From: Isochrysis galbana | Lineage: Eukaryota > Haptophyta > Isochrysidales > Isochrysidaceae | DNA length: 64,000 bases | Reading direction: 5' to 3' | Assembly: GCA_018136815.1 (NCBI GenBank) | Contig: CM030931.1 | Location: forward strand, 11,090,612 to 11,154,611 | In this document: in pieces, positions 51,398-61,622 of the stretch | Layout of the letters: every line of letters begins with the position of its first letter | Numbering within the stretch: the first letter of the stretch is position 1 | Translations under genes and position numbers: made by a program | Notes under the pieces: generated by a model | What the model was told of the DNA's origin: nothing | Seen by the model: the letters and a program-made list of their open reading frames with translations, nothing else | Databases searched by the model: none

Positions 51398-52224
51398 TTG
51401 TGGCGTGTGGTCGCAGTTGGGGACGGAGGGGGTGTGGCAGATGGGGGGGGGGGGGGGGGGCAGGGGGGGGGGAGGTCTCGCCCCCCCGGGCTGGGGGGCA
51501 AGGCCTCTCTTAAAAGGTTACCGCGCGTGATAAAGTTACGAGTTATGAAGACTCCTGAAACTATTAAATTTTGATCGAAATTTAGGTGCCCGACCCTCAA
51601 ATTTTGACAACAAAATACAAAATTTGGGGGTTTAGAAACAAAACTTACGGACTTGCCAATGGCTCGCCGCGGCCATGCAAGTTGTGGTCAGGCGGGGTAA
51701 TACAGTAAATGGCAAGTGGCAGTAGCGGTACTAACCTTCATTAGAAAAAAATAGGGCGAGCGAGAGCCCGCCGTCTTCCTCCTCCTCTTGCCGCGAAACT
51801 TTCCCGCCTTCTCTCGGCGCCCCTCCCGCGCGCCCCGCCCCTCCACCCCCCCCCCCCCCGCTCGATGACCCGCCCCCCCCCCGCGCGCTCTACATATCGT
51901 GGATTCGATGGGATTTCTTCCCAAAACGTACGGTGCGCGAGCCGAGCGTCCGCCCACCACACCGGGCCGCCAACACAGAGTACTAGGTAGTGATACTTCA
52001 GAAGAAGAAGCCCTCTCTATCTCTCTCTACTTTAGGCTTTCCGAGAGACCTGGCCGCGACCCCCCGCGTCACACTCAGGTACCACTTGTATTCTTTCTTG
52101 TGGACGCTCCCCCCCCGCCGCCCCCGACGGCGAGGGACTCAAGCGCCCGACGATATCCGCTCGCTCGCCGCATCGCTCCGCCCTCTCTTGATTCTTGGGT
52201 GATCGCTCTGTTCCCGTCATTCTC
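51398..52224. other. G/C-homopolymer-rich intergenic region
   Basis: G runs at 51444-51471 and C runs at 51845-51860 and elsewhere. No gene is recognised. The last 250 bp lead into the CT array upstream of the SRA gene. Confidence 0.35.
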
Positions 52225-52466
<242 letters not shown>

Positions 52467-52532
52467 CCCCCCTCCCCCCTTCCCTCTCCTCCCCCCTTCC
52501 CCCCCTCCCCGCCCTTTCTCTCGCAAACATCC

Positions 52533-53879
52533 ATGACGGGCGAGGAAAGCTCCAGGCCCATCGAGATCGAGTGCGAGTTCAGCGTCGAGCCGCTCCACCC
52601 TGGCCATCTCGACGAGCACGCCAGCGTTCATGTCGAGTGCTACCCAGATTCAGAAGCCGAGGAGGAGGCCCACCACTCTCCCGCCTGCTCCTCCTCGACC
52701 AGGAGCAGCTCAGCCGACGAGCAGACAGCTGCGACAAACGCGCACGAGCCACAACCCACGCAGAACGAAATCTCGCTCTACGAGAGGGAGCGCCTAGCGA
52801 ACATTGAGGCGAATCAGGCCAAGTTGGCCATGCTCGGACTAACCCAGACTGTGGGGCCGAAGAGAGCAGTCAAAACGCGGCGATCTCTTGAACCAACCAG
52901 CCTGAACTTCGAGCCAGTGAGGCGTTCCATGCGCGCTTCGGCAAAGCGTGCATCGTACGCTGAGGAAGAGCTCGCATGGACAGGCGAGGCAGACCGCCGC
53001 GGCCGACGACTATCGCCTTGGGTTCCCGATCCAAATGCGTTGGATCACGAGCCAGGCACCATCTTGGATGCTGACGTCCCCGAACCGCGTGCGCGCCCGG
53101 CAAAGCGCGCACGGCAATCGAGACCATCTGCACCTGAACGCACCGACGAGGAGGAAGCCGCCGCTGTCAAAGTCGCGCGGGAGCAATATCGGAGCATCTT
53201 CCTGGCCGTGCGCAAGCAAACTAACGGCGGACGGGCCGACCTCAAAGCAATGAGAGACATGCGTGAAGCAGACATGCTCGTCAATCAGGGCTCGCGAAGA
53301 CTGATGACTGGTGATTTGCCAGGACTACCAGTTGGAACTATTTTCTATAATCGTGCAGAGATGCAGGTTCTCGGCATTCATGGCAAGTGGCTCGGTGGCA
53401 TCGATTATGTGACTAGCGGAAAAAGCGACACAGGAGAGTCCTACGCGACGGCTATCTGCTCTTCCGGCGGCTACGAAGATGACGAGGACCATGGCGAGAC
53501 TCTATGGTACACCGGTGAAGGTGGCAACGATCTCCTCTCGTCGCGCAGGCAAACTCAATCCCAAACCCTTGTGAAGGGCAACCTTGCTTTGTACAACTCC
53601 ATGCAGCGCAAGACGCCCGTGCGACTTCTCCGATGCCTTAAGGATGACGCCACACCAGAAGAGTCATACACCGGCAAGCTCTACTCTTACGACGGGCTTT
53701 ACCTCGTGACGAAGTATAAGTACGAGACGGGCACTCGTCATCACGGGGTGTGCAAGTTCTTTCTCGTTCGTGAGCCCGGGCAGCCGCCCCTTGCATCGCA
53801 CGGAGTGCGGCTGCACAAGAGGCTCGTCGAGCTTGCCAAGCGCGATGGCACTGCTGGTCCACGCCATGGCATGGCTTGA
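52533..53879 (+). CDS. SRA-domain (SET and RING-associated) DNA-binding protein
   Basis: The product has 448 residues and no intron. Residues 1-80 are acidic and Ser-rich. Residues 80-104 carry SLYERERLANIEANQAKLAM LGL, a short helix-like motif found near the N-terminus of several chromatin proteins. Residues 261-417 are a complete SRA domain: DLPGLPVGTIFYNRAEMQVL GIH, GGIDYV, SGGYEDDEDHGETLWYTGEG G, and YDGLYLVTKYKYE ending in FFLVR. SRA domains flip and bind 5-methylcytosine or hemimethylated CpG, as in UHRF1 and plant SUVH proteins. Here there is no RING, PHD or SET domain, so it is a stand-alone reader with basic linkers (KRARQSRPSAPERT). It probably acts in the nucleus in DNA-methylation maintenance or reading; the target is inferred. 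Confidence 0.9.
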   Translation: MTGEESSRPIEIECEFSVEPLHPGHLDEHASVHVECYPDSEAEEEAHHSPACSSSTRSSSADEQTAATNAHEPQPTQNEISLYERERLANIEANQAKLAMLGLTQTVGPKRAVKTRRSLEPTSLNFEPVRRSMRASAKRASYAEEELAWTGEADRRGRRLSPWVPDPNALDHEPGTILDADVPEPRARPAKRARQSRPSAPERTDEEEAAAVKVAREQYRSIFLAVRKQTNGGRADLKAMRDMREADMLVNQGSRRLMTGDLPGLPVGTIFYNRAEMQVLGIHGKWLGGIDYVTSGKSDTGESYATAICSSGGYEDDEDHGETLWYTGEGGNDLLSSRRQTQSQTLVKGNLALYNSMQRKTPVRLLRCLKDDATPEESYTGKLYSYDGLYLVTKYKYETGTRHHGVCKFFLVREPGQPPLASHGVRLHKRLVELAKRDGTAGPRHGMA

Positions 53880-54343
53880 GGGTGCCCTGGGGGCCTTCAC
53901 TCGGCATTCAGGCCCGGATGCATCGGAACTTATTGCCATCTAGGCCGTTCTTTCATGCATTCTGCATTCATCTTGAGCGATCAAGCATCCAGGGACGGTA
54001 CTGATGGTGACCACCTAGGTTTTGGCGACTAAACCCTCTGGCCTAAACGGCCTCTTGCCGGATGTGCAATGTGACTTCCTGAATTTCAAGTTGGTCATGC
54101 GCCTTCGTAACACAAGAGAAAGGTGCGGTGGACGTCGATAGAATGCTGATTGCCATGTAAAGAAGGCCGCCCAATCGTAAGCTTGGAAATAGTCCGGCGT
54201 GAGAAATGTGTGGCCTATGCACTCCCGTTGAGAGAGGGCCCCACTACCATCTACGTGCCTTTGATGTTGTGCTTGGCTTCTTCTCGGATTGATATGTGAG
54301 CCGCCATAGTACTACCGGTAGTATTGCCGATTGGCAACGGGAA
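53880..54343. other. 3' flank of the SRA gene
   Basis: No gene is seen. It ends at the target-site duplication of the next LINE insertion (54344-54360). Confidence 0.4.
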
Positions 54344-54360
54344 ATAGTGTGTGCTTGTAA

Positions 54361-55338
54361 AAAAAAACTTCTTAATATTCTCGCCGCGCGCGCGACTACG
54401 CACCCTTATTGTGCTGCCACGCCCGCTACTCTCATCTCCCCTCCACCTGCCTTGCGGCTCGTCCCTCGTGCACGCACGTTACCCATAGGAGGCTGGGTAC
54501 GCGAAACCGATTCGCAGCGGCGACCACCACAAAATGTAGACTCTGCGGGAAATACAGAGAAAACTCGACGCACCTAGCTAGATGCCCGTCCACGCTTCCG
54601 GTATTTCAAACCATAGAAGCCATAGCGGAATACACCCCGGCGAAAGACAGATCGACGACTCAAAAAATCAAAGACAGACTATTTGCATACCCGAACTCCC
54701 CGACGCCGGATAGCCTCAAAGCCCTCTACCTAATAGCATGGAGATACATCATAAGCGACTTCTACAAAGTGGAATTCGAAAACCACACCTTCCACCACAT
54801 ACCGGTTATCGAAAGAATCCTAAGCAGGTTCACGGTCCTCGTCAGAGGGCGGGAACCTCCGGACAATTTCTTAACCGCACGCACGCGCAAGGCCTCCCTG
54901 GGAAGGAAGCCGAAAATCAAATCTCCTCACGATCTCAGCGCCCCTGTCTTCTTAGATAATAACAAAGGCGCCCTAGTCATGAGCACAAATCTATCTCTGG
55001 TAGCGGAAGCCCTCAACATAACAGAGCGACTAGCCTAACCAAGCGACCCCGCGCCGCGAGCCGCCCACCACCCGATAGTAGGCCCTAGACACACTGATCA
55101 CAGCTGCCTGACACCAAGCACAAGGAGCAAACACACAACAGCCGGTAGCCCGATGGCATAGATAGGAGGAAGTCGCGAAACAGGCCATCGTGAATCGGTA
55201 CACACCGTCTGCCACTGGAGACCCCCTGCACCCAGCCCCTAGGTAGAGCACGAGGGGACGAGCCGCAAGGCAGGTGTGCCCGAAGGAGAGGAGAGGCGCG
55301 CCGGCGCGCTCCATCGCGTCTAACTATAAAGTTAGTTG
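54361..55338 (-). mobile_element. LINE composite with inverted core and 17-bp TSD
   Basis: ATAGTGTGTGCTTGTAA is repeated exactly at 54344-54360 and 55339-55355. The outer ends are in minus orientation. The right end is the 5' hairpin (55338-55317) with an ATG at 55314 and a MERAGAPLLSFG start. The left end is the conserved tail (GCGGCGAGAATATTAAGAAG plus T run, read on the minus strand). The core, about 54500-55270, lies in the opposite orientation and carries the ORF2 C-terminus and 3' UTR. The 3' UTR phrase GCACGAGGGAC-GAGCCGCAAG is present twice, once inverted at each side of the core. Confidence 0.85.
54500..55038 (+). pseudogene. LINE ORF2 C-terminal fragment
   Basis: In the plus frame it reads the zinc knuckle CRLCGKYRENSTHLARC, then TQKIKDRLFAYPNSPTPDSL, DFYKVEFENHTFHHIPVIER, GRKPKIKSPHDLS and the terminal EALNITERLA. 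It is open but lacks everything upstream of the knuckle. It is the inverted core of the composite element at 54361-55338. Confidence 0.8.
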
Positions 55339-55355
55339 ATAGTGTGTGCTTGTAA

Positions 55356-56087
55356 ATGCGTGCTCTTGTGGTAATGGATAATGCGTGCGTGTGTAGACGT
55401 GCAACTAGGCGAAATGTGAGCCATGTGTGTGTTGCGTCGTGCAAGTACGATGATGAAAAAAATCTTCAAGGCGTCCGCTAAGCCGCTAGTATCGCCCCTA
55501 AGGCCTAAGGGTTCCGGCCGATACGCACGAGCTCAAAACCAATGGCGGGCGGCGCGCAGCTATCCCTTCACGGAATGCCACAGGGCTGCCCACTCTCGCC
55601 CCTAACCTTTCTTCTCACCACCGAGGATCTCACGAGGGCAATTAACGGCGATGCCGACATAGAAGGAGTCGACCTCAATGGATACGACCTCAACAATTAG
55701 CCAATTCGCGGACGATACGCGATACGCGATACGGCGTGAATAACAAAGAACTACGGGTACGGGAGCATGAAAAAGGCGCTCCAATGGGTCAAAGCCCACA
55801 GCCCACGAAAGGGCAACGGACGGTAAGACGAACGAAAACAAGTTCCAAGAGATAAGACTAGGATCGCAAAGAGCACACAAGCCGCCATCCGCCATGGGAC
55901 ATGCGTGAGTATAACAGGATAGATGATAATAATCAATACCTAACTATACTAGGGCTAGGCAGAAATACGTAGAAAAAGCTGCCTAAATATGTTTCAAAAA
56001 TATGTCGTTTATATGCAGGACTCGGCCCAAATATGTCGAAAATATGCGATGTTCTAACTCTTAAAACCTGCCCACACATGACCATGA
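55356..56087. other. Intergenic, no recognised gene
   Basis: AT-richer sequence with an ATATGT-rich patch at 55985-56048 (AAATATGTCG, AATATGCGATG). The phrase TTAGGGGCTAAG... at about 55490 is not further explained. The small open frame 55584-55700 (ATGCCACAGGGCTGCCCACTC) resembles the reverse-transcriptase motif MPQGCPLSP and may be another LINE scrap, but it is short. Confidence 0.35.
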
Positions 56088-56200
56088 ATGCAAGCCGGGG
56101 CGCTCAGATGACCCGCCCGCCCGCCCCCGGGCTCTGCCGGGGTCTCTGCAGGGCCTGCAGGGACATCTTCACCTGCGTCTTTACCTGCGTCGGCGTGCGG
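56088..56200 (-). repeat. Dispersed repeat, inverted copy of 868-985
   Basis: See 868-985; the match is in reverse complement. It lies between two LINE scraps (55584-55700 and 56629-56913), consistent with a retroelement origin. Confidence 0.5.
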
Positions 56201-56628
56201 CATCGGCCAGCGGCTCAGTGTAGGTGCGCATCTTCCCAGTTGGAATTTTTTTTACGGGCCGATCCTCTTTGTTGACGAGAGGTTCCCCCCCCCCCCCCGG
56301 TGCTTTTTCCCGGAGAGTCGCCCGACGTAGGTCGGTCCGCCTCAATGGGTTTTCCCTCATTTTAACTTTAACTTGTGGCGAGTTAGAATGGGAGCCGGGG
56401 GCTTGCGAGGGGGGAGATTCGAAGGGAGGCATAGGTGTATGTGTCTGTGGCATCAACACGCGCCAAGGTGTACGGGCAGGTGCGCTGCTGAGGGTTGTCG
56501 TGTTAGTACCAGGGCTAGTGAGAGTAGTGGTACTAATGCTCAGTTATATTATTATACATTCTTAACACTCAACTACTACACCAGTACATCACCCTCGTGG
56601 CAACGTTCAACTCGTCAAAGCGAGAAGC

Positions 56629-56913
56629 GTGGACACGCAAGATCGAACTTACACACGAGGACTAGAAACACGTGGCGAGCCTATACATAGCCTATATACG
56701 AACCCCCTTCTCAAACACACGGACAAACACCCCCACTTTAAACACATAACGCACAGAAGACTAGGCACACGCAACCGCTTCGCCACGGCGACGTCGAAAG
56801 CGTGCAGAATGTGCGGCAAACACCGCGAAAGCTCCACGCATCTAGCACGATGCCCATCCACACGACCCGTCTTCGAAACAATAGAAGCGGTAGCAGGCTA
56901 CGAGTCGGAGTAA
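56629..56913 (+). pseudogene. LINE ORF2 fragment with zinc knuckle
   Basis: The frame reads LLKHTDKHPHFKHITHRRLG then TRNRFATATS and the knuckle CRMCGKHRESSTHLARC, and stops soon after TIEAVAGY. It aligns with the region just before and at the knuckle in the 35.5-37.6 kb copy (LLKHTDKHLHFKHITHRRIG). A short remnant. Confidence 0.7.
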
Positions 56914-57039
56914 AAAGGCAGGGTGGGTAAAAAACAAGGAAGGGGGACCTGGGGACTGTGCCGGGAAGATGGGGAGGTCTCCCCCGCGGCGCCGGGGCAG
57001 CGGTCCTCGGGAATACTAAAAAGGGAAACGGCGGGGGGG

Positions 57040-57091
57040 GGGGGGGGACTTCGTAATATTCTTACCGCACTCGCGGCGCATGGAACCACCT
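57040..57091 (-). repeat. LINE-type 3' tail next to the dehydrogenase stop codon
   Basis: On the minus strand this reads GCGCCGCGAGTGCGGTAAG, then AATATTACGAAG and a C run. It resembles the GC-hairpin plus AATATTAAAAGG tails of the LINEs at 35.1, 38.0 and 54.4 kb. It begins immediately after the dehydrogenase gene ends at 57092. It could be a severely truncated insertion or the gene's own 3' processing region. Confidence 0.35.
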
Positions 57092-57781
57092 TCACCACTT
57101 TTCGCAGAAGGGCCGAAGATCCATCTCATGGGTCCAAGCGGATGGAGGCTGCTCGTGCAGATTCCAGTAGGCAGCGGCCACTGCGTCAGGCTCGATCAAG
57201 CCACCGCGAGCTTTCAGTGCGCTATATCGTTCTTCACCAATCAAGTTGCGCACGAATGTTGTGTCAACGGGGCCGTCAAGGATAACGTGAACAACGTGCA
57301 CCCCGGATGGTCCGAGCTCCCGAGCCAATGACTGAGCCAGCATTCGCTTTGCCGACATGGCTCCTGAAAAAGCGCAGAATCCAGCCCCGCCCCGGAGCGA
57401 GGACGTCGCCCCGGTGAAAATGAGGGTGCCTCGCCCACGCTCTGCCATCCTTGGGCCGAGGGCGCGCGCGAAGTGCAAGGAGCTCAGGGCAGCGAGCTCC
57501 CACGTCTTCTGGTAGACGCGCGGCGTGGTGTCGGCAACCTTGAAGTGCACATTGGCCCCAATGTTGTGCACGGCCATCTCAATGGGCCCGCTCTCCCGTT
57601 CAATCTTGTCGACAAGACTCTCGACAGCGTCCTGCTCGCGGAAATCGCAGGCGTGGATGCAATGGGCTGCGTTTGGCGGCGGGCGGCGGCGCGCGCCGTG
57701 AGCAACGAGGCCGCGCTGGCGCAGCTGGCGCAGCAGCGCGCTGCCGATCGCCTCGCCTGCGCCGGCGACGAGGGCAGACAT
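57092..57781 (-). CDS. Short-chain dehydrogenase/reductase-like protein, active site altered
   Basis: The 229-residue product has the Rossmann start MSALVAGAGEAIGSALLRQL, HNIGANVHF in place of the NNAG motif, and GTLIFTGATSSLRGGAGF in the strand-5 region. The usual YxxxK is replaced: the aligned segment is AFSGAMSAKRMLAQSLAREL, where the Tyr position is Phe and the Lys position is Met. A Ser doublet in the SS region is present. C-terminal LGPSGVHVVHVILDGPVDTT matches a bacterial-like branch in which Phe also replaces Tyr. It may bind NAD(P) without classical catalysis or work on an unusual substrate. It is intronless and divergent from the prolyl hydroxylase gene. Confidence 0.75.
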   Translation of the reverse strand: MSALVAGAGEAIGSALLRQLRQRGLVAHGARRRPPPNAAHCIHACDFREQDAVESLVDKIERESGPIEMAVHNIGANVHFKVADTTPRVYQKTWELAALSSLHFARALGPRMAERGRGTLIFTGATSSLRGGAGFCAFSGAMSAKRMLAQSLARELGPSGVHVVHVILDGPVDTTFVRNLIGEERYSALKARGGLIEPDAVAAAYWNLHEQPPSAWTHEMDLRPFCEKW

Positions 57782-57784
57782 CCC

Positions 57785-58890
57785 CCTTCCCCCGCCCCCC
57801 TCCCCGTGAAGCTCTATTCCCTCCCCCTTCCGTCCCCCGGTTTCCCACCCACCACCTCACCCCACCCACCTGGCGTCCCTTCCTCCCGTTCCCCCTTGCA
57901 CCCCCCCCCCCTCAGCCGCGCCCTCTCCTCCGTCCCCCCTCCGTCCGCTTCACTCTCTCGCTCCCTCCCTCTCCCTCCCTCCCTCCCTCTCCCCCCCCCC
58001 CCCCCCCCCCGCCCTATTTCTCTATTTCTTCCTCCCTCTCTATCTCAATCTCTACGTCTCTCCCAACCCCCATACCTCTCTCTCCTCTCCCTCTCTTCCT
58101 CCTCCTCCTCCCTCCGCCGCCTCCTCCCCCTTTCTTTCTGTTTCTTCTGCTTCTTCTTCCCTAGCCCACTCCCCATAATATCTCCTTCCTTGTCCCTATA
58201 TTCTCTCTCCCCCCCTCCTCCTTCCCTCCCTCCCCCTCCTCCCCCTCTTCTTCTTCTCTCTTCTCTCCTCACTGGAAAACTCACTCTCCGTAGGGCCCCT
58301 CCGCACCCCCCTCCGCACTCTTTCCCCGCAGAAGTGCAATACTACTAACTAAGTAGCCTCCTTCTCGGAGCGGAGTGGGGTAGGGGGGTTATTGAATAAG
58401 AGGGAGGAGTTGAAAGGAGAGAGAGACAGTGGAGGTGAGAGGGAACGAGGGGGAGAGAATCCGTCTACTCTCTATCGAAAGAGAAGGAACTCACAGAAGA
58501 AAGGGTGCGAGGCGCCGAAAGAAATCAGGGAGAAGGACAGAGAAAAAGAGGGTGGGAAGCGGAAGAGAAGTCAAGAGAAGAGAGAGACAATCCTCGCTCC
58601 CCTCCTCCTCTTGGCCATCATTCATTCTCTTCTCTTCTCTCTCCTCGTGCTCTTTATACAGGTCTGGGAGAAGAGGAGAGAGATAGGAGACCACGATGAA
58701 TGAAGAAGGATGGCCCCCGCAGCGAGTCTTCTTAGGGTGGGGGGAGCGATGAAGAAGGGGGGAGGAGGAGAGATGAGAGAGGGGGGGGGGGGAGTGGAGG
58801 AGGGGGAAGAAGGAAGGGAAGAGAGAGGTGAGAGAGAGAGGGAAGAGAGGAGAGAGAGAGGGAAGGAGGGGGAGGGAGGGGGAAGCCGCC
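57785..58890. promoter_or_regulatory. Polypyrimidine/polypurine switch between divergent genes
   Basis: From 57785 to 58340 the plus strand is CT-rich; from 58390 to 58890 it is GA-rich. The divergent genes on either side therefore both have purine-rich sequence upstream on their own coding strand, unlike the CT-rich leaders of the genes at 6136, 19495 and 52533. No protein-coding potential is seen inside. Confidence 0.5.
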
Positions 58891-58900
58891 AGCCGGCTTG

Positions 58901-59923
58901 ATGACGAGCCCCCCCGCCTCCCTCCGCCTCCCTCCTCCGCTTCTCCCACTGCTGCTGCTCCTTCTCTGCACGGGGCATGCAACCATCGAGACATCCACCT
59001 GCGACCAGCCCATCCCCGAGCCCCTGCCGCCGCCCGAGCCGCCCCCACTCCTCGACAACGAGTGTGAGGACGTCGACGCCGGCTGTGCCCGCTGGGCCTC
59101 CGAGGGTGAGTGTGCCAAGAACCCAGGGTTCATGAAGATCGAGTGTGCGCACTCGTGCAACACGTGCAGCTTTCGCGACTACAAGAAGCGCTGTCGGCGC
59201 GACCCAGCACACACGCCAGCCATGCGAGAGCTCCACCCGCAGCTCGGACTCGACGCATGGATGGAACACGCCGCCGCGCAAGAGCAGTACGCGCCGAGGG
59301 TGCTATCGCGCGACCCGTGGCTGATCGTATTCGATGAGTTCCTCGACGGGAACGACATCGCGGCACTGCGCGCGGCGTTCGACACGCGCAAGCTCGAGCG
59401 CTCCTCCAACGTTGGTAGAATGAACGCCCTGGGCAGGTACGAGAAGAGCATCGACAGCTCCCGGACCTCGGAGAACTCATGGTGCGACGGTGACTGCGCG
59501 CGGCTGCCTGGCGTCTCCAGCATCTCTCAGCGCATAGGCAACCTGACGGGCTGCTCGGAGCTCAACTCGGAGTTCTTGCAGATGCTTCGGTACGAGCACG
59601 GGCAGTATTACAAGGTTCACCATGATTTCATCCCATCGCACCTCGACTTCCCTTTCGGCCCGCGAATGCTCACACTGTTCCTCTATCTCTCTGACGTGGA
59701 GGAGGGAGGGACCACGGACTTCCCTAGACTCAGCCTCTCTGTCGAGCCCAAGGCAGGGCGTGCGGTTCTCTGGCCATCTGTCCGCGCTGATAATTTCAGC
59801 ATCTCGGACCCTCGGACGACGCACGAGGCGAGACCGGTCGTGAAGGGAGTTAAGTATGCTGCAAACGCATGGCTCCATCTCTACGACTTTAGGACACCCC
59901 ACAGCAACGGGTGCGCTCCGTGA
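58901..59923 (+). CDS. Secreted ShK-domain prolyl 4-hydroxylase
   Basis: The product has 340 residues. Residues 1-27 are a signal peptide (Leu-rich), followed by a Pro-rich linker. Residues 54-89 form a six-Cys ShKT-type domain (CEDVDAGCARWASEGECA, then ECAHSCNTC). The 2-oxoglutarate/iron oxygenase domain spans about 140-335: VFDEFLDGNDIAALR, then YYKVHHDF with iron ligands His240 and Asp242, FLYLSDVEEGGTTDFP, and His308 with Lys318 in RTTHEARPVVKGVKYA NAW for 2-oxoglutarate binding. All catalytic residues are therefore present. It should hydroxylate proline in secreted Pro-rich proteins in the ER/Golgi; the large Pro-rich protein in this window is the kind of substrate expected, but that link is inference. 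The ATG at 58901 is used. Confidence 0.92.
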   Translation: MTSPPASLRLPPPLLPLLLLLLCTGHATIETSTCDQPIPEPLPPPEPPPLLDNECEDVDAGCARWASEGECAKNPGFMKIECAHSCNTCSFRDYKKRCRRDPAHTPAMRELHPQLGLDAWMEHAAAQEQYAPRVLSRDPWLIVFDEFLDGNDIAALRAAFDTRKLERSSNVGRMNALGRYEKSIDSSRTSENSWCDGDCARLPGVSSISQRIGNLTGCSELNSEFLQMLRYEHGQYYKVHHDFIPSHLDFPFGPRMLTLFLYLSDVEEGGTTDFPRLSLSVEPKAGRAVLWPSVRADNFSISDPRTTHEARPVVKGVKYAANAWLHLYDFRTPHSNGCAP

Positions 59924-61622
59924 CTGGCGTCAATGGAGCGGGAGTGCTCGAAACCGCGCTCGACGCGTCGTAGGTATGCATTCTCGAATATGGCAGAACC
60001 ATGCGTCTGCTTGTGAAGCCGCAGGCGCTATCTGCCTCGCGGCGACAATCAGGGTTCTTTTGTCTCTCGAGTCCTCTCTGCTGCCGCACTCCAGCACGAC
60101 AAAATGCTTGAAAAGTGACAGTACGTTTGAGCGCCGCGCCCGCTGCAGCATGTCTCGTGCGTGCTGCTGTTCAGGGCCGTACTATATCTAGCTTTGGGTA
60201 CCCATCCACAAAGACTTCAGCTCAGGTTCATTTGTCAGCCGTGGGCTGGGGATGTTTCTATTCTCTCTATCTAATGTCCGCCTTTCTCTGCCACTTCCCT
60301 CTTTCTCTGAACTATGGCTATGGCATTTGTGAGTGGTGGAGTGGCATGGCCTTCGGGCTGACTAGCAGTGTGGCGTGTGGAGGGAGAAGAAGGGGGTGAT
60401 GGTGGTTTGCAGGTGCTCTAACAGGACTCTTTACATGGCGTGAGTGAGGGCTCTGCGGGCATGACGACGAACGAAGCGAGAAGGAACACACGGGGGACAG
60501 ACACGAGGGCGGTGCTTCCGAGCGAGAGCGAGAGCGCCAAGAAACAAAAAACGAATGAGAAAAAAAACAACGGAAGGGAAGGGAAAGCGAACGTGGGAAC
60601 CCTAGGAACGAGGGGGAAACTAATGGATGGGGGGGGGGAGCGGGGCGTTGGAGGGGCGGAGGGAGCGGTGAGCGCGGGAAACTCCGAACCTCGCTGGCCA
60701 AGGAAACAAAGGAACCGCTGGGGTCGCGCATGAACATGATGAGCCCAATGAGCGCAGCGGAAGCGGGAAGCGGAAGCGATCCCGGCTGGAGCTGCGAACT
60801 GCACGCGCGGGGCGGAGAATTGAGGGAGAGGGAGAGCAGGGAGGGAGGGGGGGGGGCGAGAGGGAAGACGCACGCCCCAGCACCCACGCATGCGCGCGTG
60901 CGTACAGCGCCGCGGGTAGGAGCGAGTCGTGGCCCGTGCAGCCTCGACGTGACGGAACTACCGAGACGCGAGCACTCCGGGAGGGGCAAGGCACGGACGG
61001 CACTTGGCAGCGCACCCACCACCCCAACAAAAAGGGCAGAGCGAAGCCTTCATTCGTCATTATTCTGTTTCACCGCCACCATTGCCGCAAGAAGCGCAAG
61101 CGCATGAAGCAGTGCAGCCGTCAGCTGCATGTAGCATCGGCGCCCTGAAGGGCCTATGTGTAGGGACCCTACTTCCCAGTTACAATTACTACTACTACTA
61201 CTACTATTTTTACCACTAGATGTATGAGCCGCCGCACACACTGAACGTACAGCGCTTGCTCGAGCTAACGCACACACGCATACAAACATGACCCGTGGCG
61301 CATGCAAGATGACAACAAGCCCATCATCCAATAGGAAACAAACAGATTACTCGATCATGGCACGGTCGAGAGTGCGCACAACGTGCCGTTCACAGCTGAC
61401 GATGTGTAACACCGCTCGCCAAGTCTCTGTGTGCGACTACATGTCGCGCATTATGCTGTCTGGGGCAACACATGCACCGTGAAGATGCATGTCGTTGTGC
61501 ATGGATAGAGTGCAAGTGCATGACTACATATGCACCGTGAGGATGCATGTCAATGTGCATGCATCTAGGCTCCCTTGATACTTCGAACGGTGAGATTGGC
61601 AACCTCTGCCCGCAATTGTAGC
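59924..61622. other. Intergenic, no recognised gene
   Basis: It lies between convergent genes. On the plus strand 60380-61000 is purine/GC-rich with no recognisable protein. A direct repeat ATGCACCGTGA-GATGCATGT occurs at about 61469-61490 and 61529-61550, part of a GCATG-rich patch (61471-61570). An ACTACTACTACTACTA microsatellite lies at about 61189-61206. Confidence 0.4.

Noticed and set aside
54000..54030. GATGGTGACCACCT resembling part of 5S rRNA
   Set aside because: The match is about 14 bases, with no further 5S sequence on either side.
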